From positions 186,001 to 250,000 of the forward strand of contig NZ_FOKQ01000001.1 of the NCBI RefSeq assembly GCF_900112155.1: 64,000 nt of DNA, in the 5' to 3' direction. This document shows positions 63,506-64,000 of the stretch, piece after piece. The stretch comes from Hominimerdicola alba. GTDB taxonomy: Bacteria; Bacillota; Clostridia; Oscillospirales; Ruminococcaceae. Position 1 is the first letter of the stretch. Each line of letters opens with the position of its first letter. The notes under the pieces were generated by a model that saw only the letters and a list, made by a program, of their open reading frames with translations, did not search any database and was not told the DNA's origin. Made by a program: the position numbers and the translations under genes.

Positions 63506-64000
63506 ATGTATTATTCTGCGATCGGTGTATTGGCGGCTCTGGTACTGCTGATTGTCAACTGGGATATACTGTGGTCAGGTGAGCTGTATGATAAGCCCGC
63601 ATGGAACGTTTACAGAAAGTTCCTGTTTGCGGTGCTGATATATTATATTACCGACATATTATGGGGTATACTTGAGAGCCAGAAGCTTTCAAAAGCGCTG
63701 TTTGTCGATACTACTTTGTATTTCATAGCCATGGCGGCGGGCATATCATTCTGGGCTGAGTACAATGTTGCTTACCTGAACGAAAAAAGCCCCTTCGGAC
63801 GTTTCCTGAAATACATGGGAAAGGGCATAGCGGGTGTGATAACATTACTGACAGTCACAAACATCTTCAAGCCCGTGCTTTTCACAGTGGACAGTAGCAG
63901 TGTGTATAAGCCCCTGCTGCCCAGAAATATCATGCTGGTATGTCAGATACTGTTCCTGCTGATAATTTCCGGATTCGCTCTTACATCGATGATAAGGGGC
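63506..64000 (+). CDS. Multi-pass membrane protein, N-terminal part (runs off window)
   Basis: The frame is open from the ATG at 63506 to the last base (165 codons). It encodes at least five hydrophobic helices: YYSAIGVLAALVLLIVN, FLFAVLIYYITDILWG, TTLYFIAMAAGISFW, GIAGVITLLTVTNIF, and the terminal CQILFLLIISGFAL. This N-terminal sensor type is common in gut Firmicutes in front of GGDEF domains, so a second diguanylate cyclase is likely but the catalytic part is not visible. It starts 6 bases after the previous gene. Confidence 0.7.
   Translation, partial: MYYSAIGVLAALVLLIVNWDILWSGELYDKPAWNVYRKFLFAVLIYYITDILWGILESQKLSKALFVDTTLYFIAMAAGISFWAEYNVAYLNEKSPFGRFLKYMGKGIAGVITLLTVTNIFKPVLFTVDSSSVYKPLLPRNIMLVCQILFLLIISGFALTSMIRG

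Overview
The window reads as a piece of a Gram-positive anaerobic Firmicutes chromosome, most likely a Ruminococcus (R. albus-like). This is an inference from several features: a type III glutamine synthetase, LL-diaminopimelate aminotransferase, a dockerin remnant, many secreted FN3 / leucine-rich-repeat proteins, a ferredoxin/FAD-linked split glutamate synthase, and consistent sigma-A type promoters (TTGACA-N17-TATAAT) with strong GGAGG ribosome sites. No rRNA, CRISPR array, intact prophage or intact insertion sequence was seen.

Layout. 0-8 kb: the 3' part of a MacB-type ABC transporter, a secreted transglutaminase-like protein and a tandem pair of related membrane proteins. 8-22 kb: a nitrogen/glutamine hub. 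A leftward five-gene split glutamate synthase operon faces a rightward operon of glnN, asnB, pyrG, purF and an LL-DAP aminotransferase gene. Both divergent leaders carry Rho-independent terminators that overlap small hexaloop hairpins (loops beginning A and with G at position 4), the signature of ANTAR-protein antitermination. 22-34 kb: VanW-like protein, a putative immunity-type protein and a run of large secreted surface proteins (BspA-type LRR, FN3, SH3/SLH) sharing repeated domains. 34-52 kb: a metal (iron) region. It holds an ECF-type importer with a pair of half-ABC transporters and a TetR regulator; an ATC-hydrolase/ZIP operon; a DUF2325 gene; a feoA-feoA-feoB-(Cys-rich)-small membrane protein-P1B ATPase operon; DUF3793-flavodoxin; and a short DtxR-family regulator. 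Nine copies of an 18-bp palindrome (GGTTAG-N6-CTAACC) lie at the promoters or starts in this region and define a local regulon. 52-54.6 kb: a broken dockerin gene at a rearrangement scar, tRNA-Arg(ACG), a HAD hydrolase and a DUF4261 protein. 55-64 kb: one signalling operon with a REC-degenerate GGDEF-EAL protein, a free Hpt protein, an amino-acid-permease/histidine-kinase/receiver fusion, a double solute-binding GGDEF protein and the start of a further multi-pass membrane protein.

How it works together. In the nitrogen hub glutamine is made by GlnN and used by four glutamine amidotransferases encoded beside it (glutamate synthase, asparagine synthetase, CTP synthase, PurF). In the iron region the P1B ATPase (metal motif F-S-C instead of C-P-C) with its small glycine-rich membrane partner, co-transcribed with FeoB, is the best candidate for an iron-storage (ferrosome/Fez-like) system. 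In the last region the hybrid kinase, Hpt and REC-EAL proteins together form every step of a phosphorelay that could turn an amino-acid signal into c-di-GMP hydrolysis.
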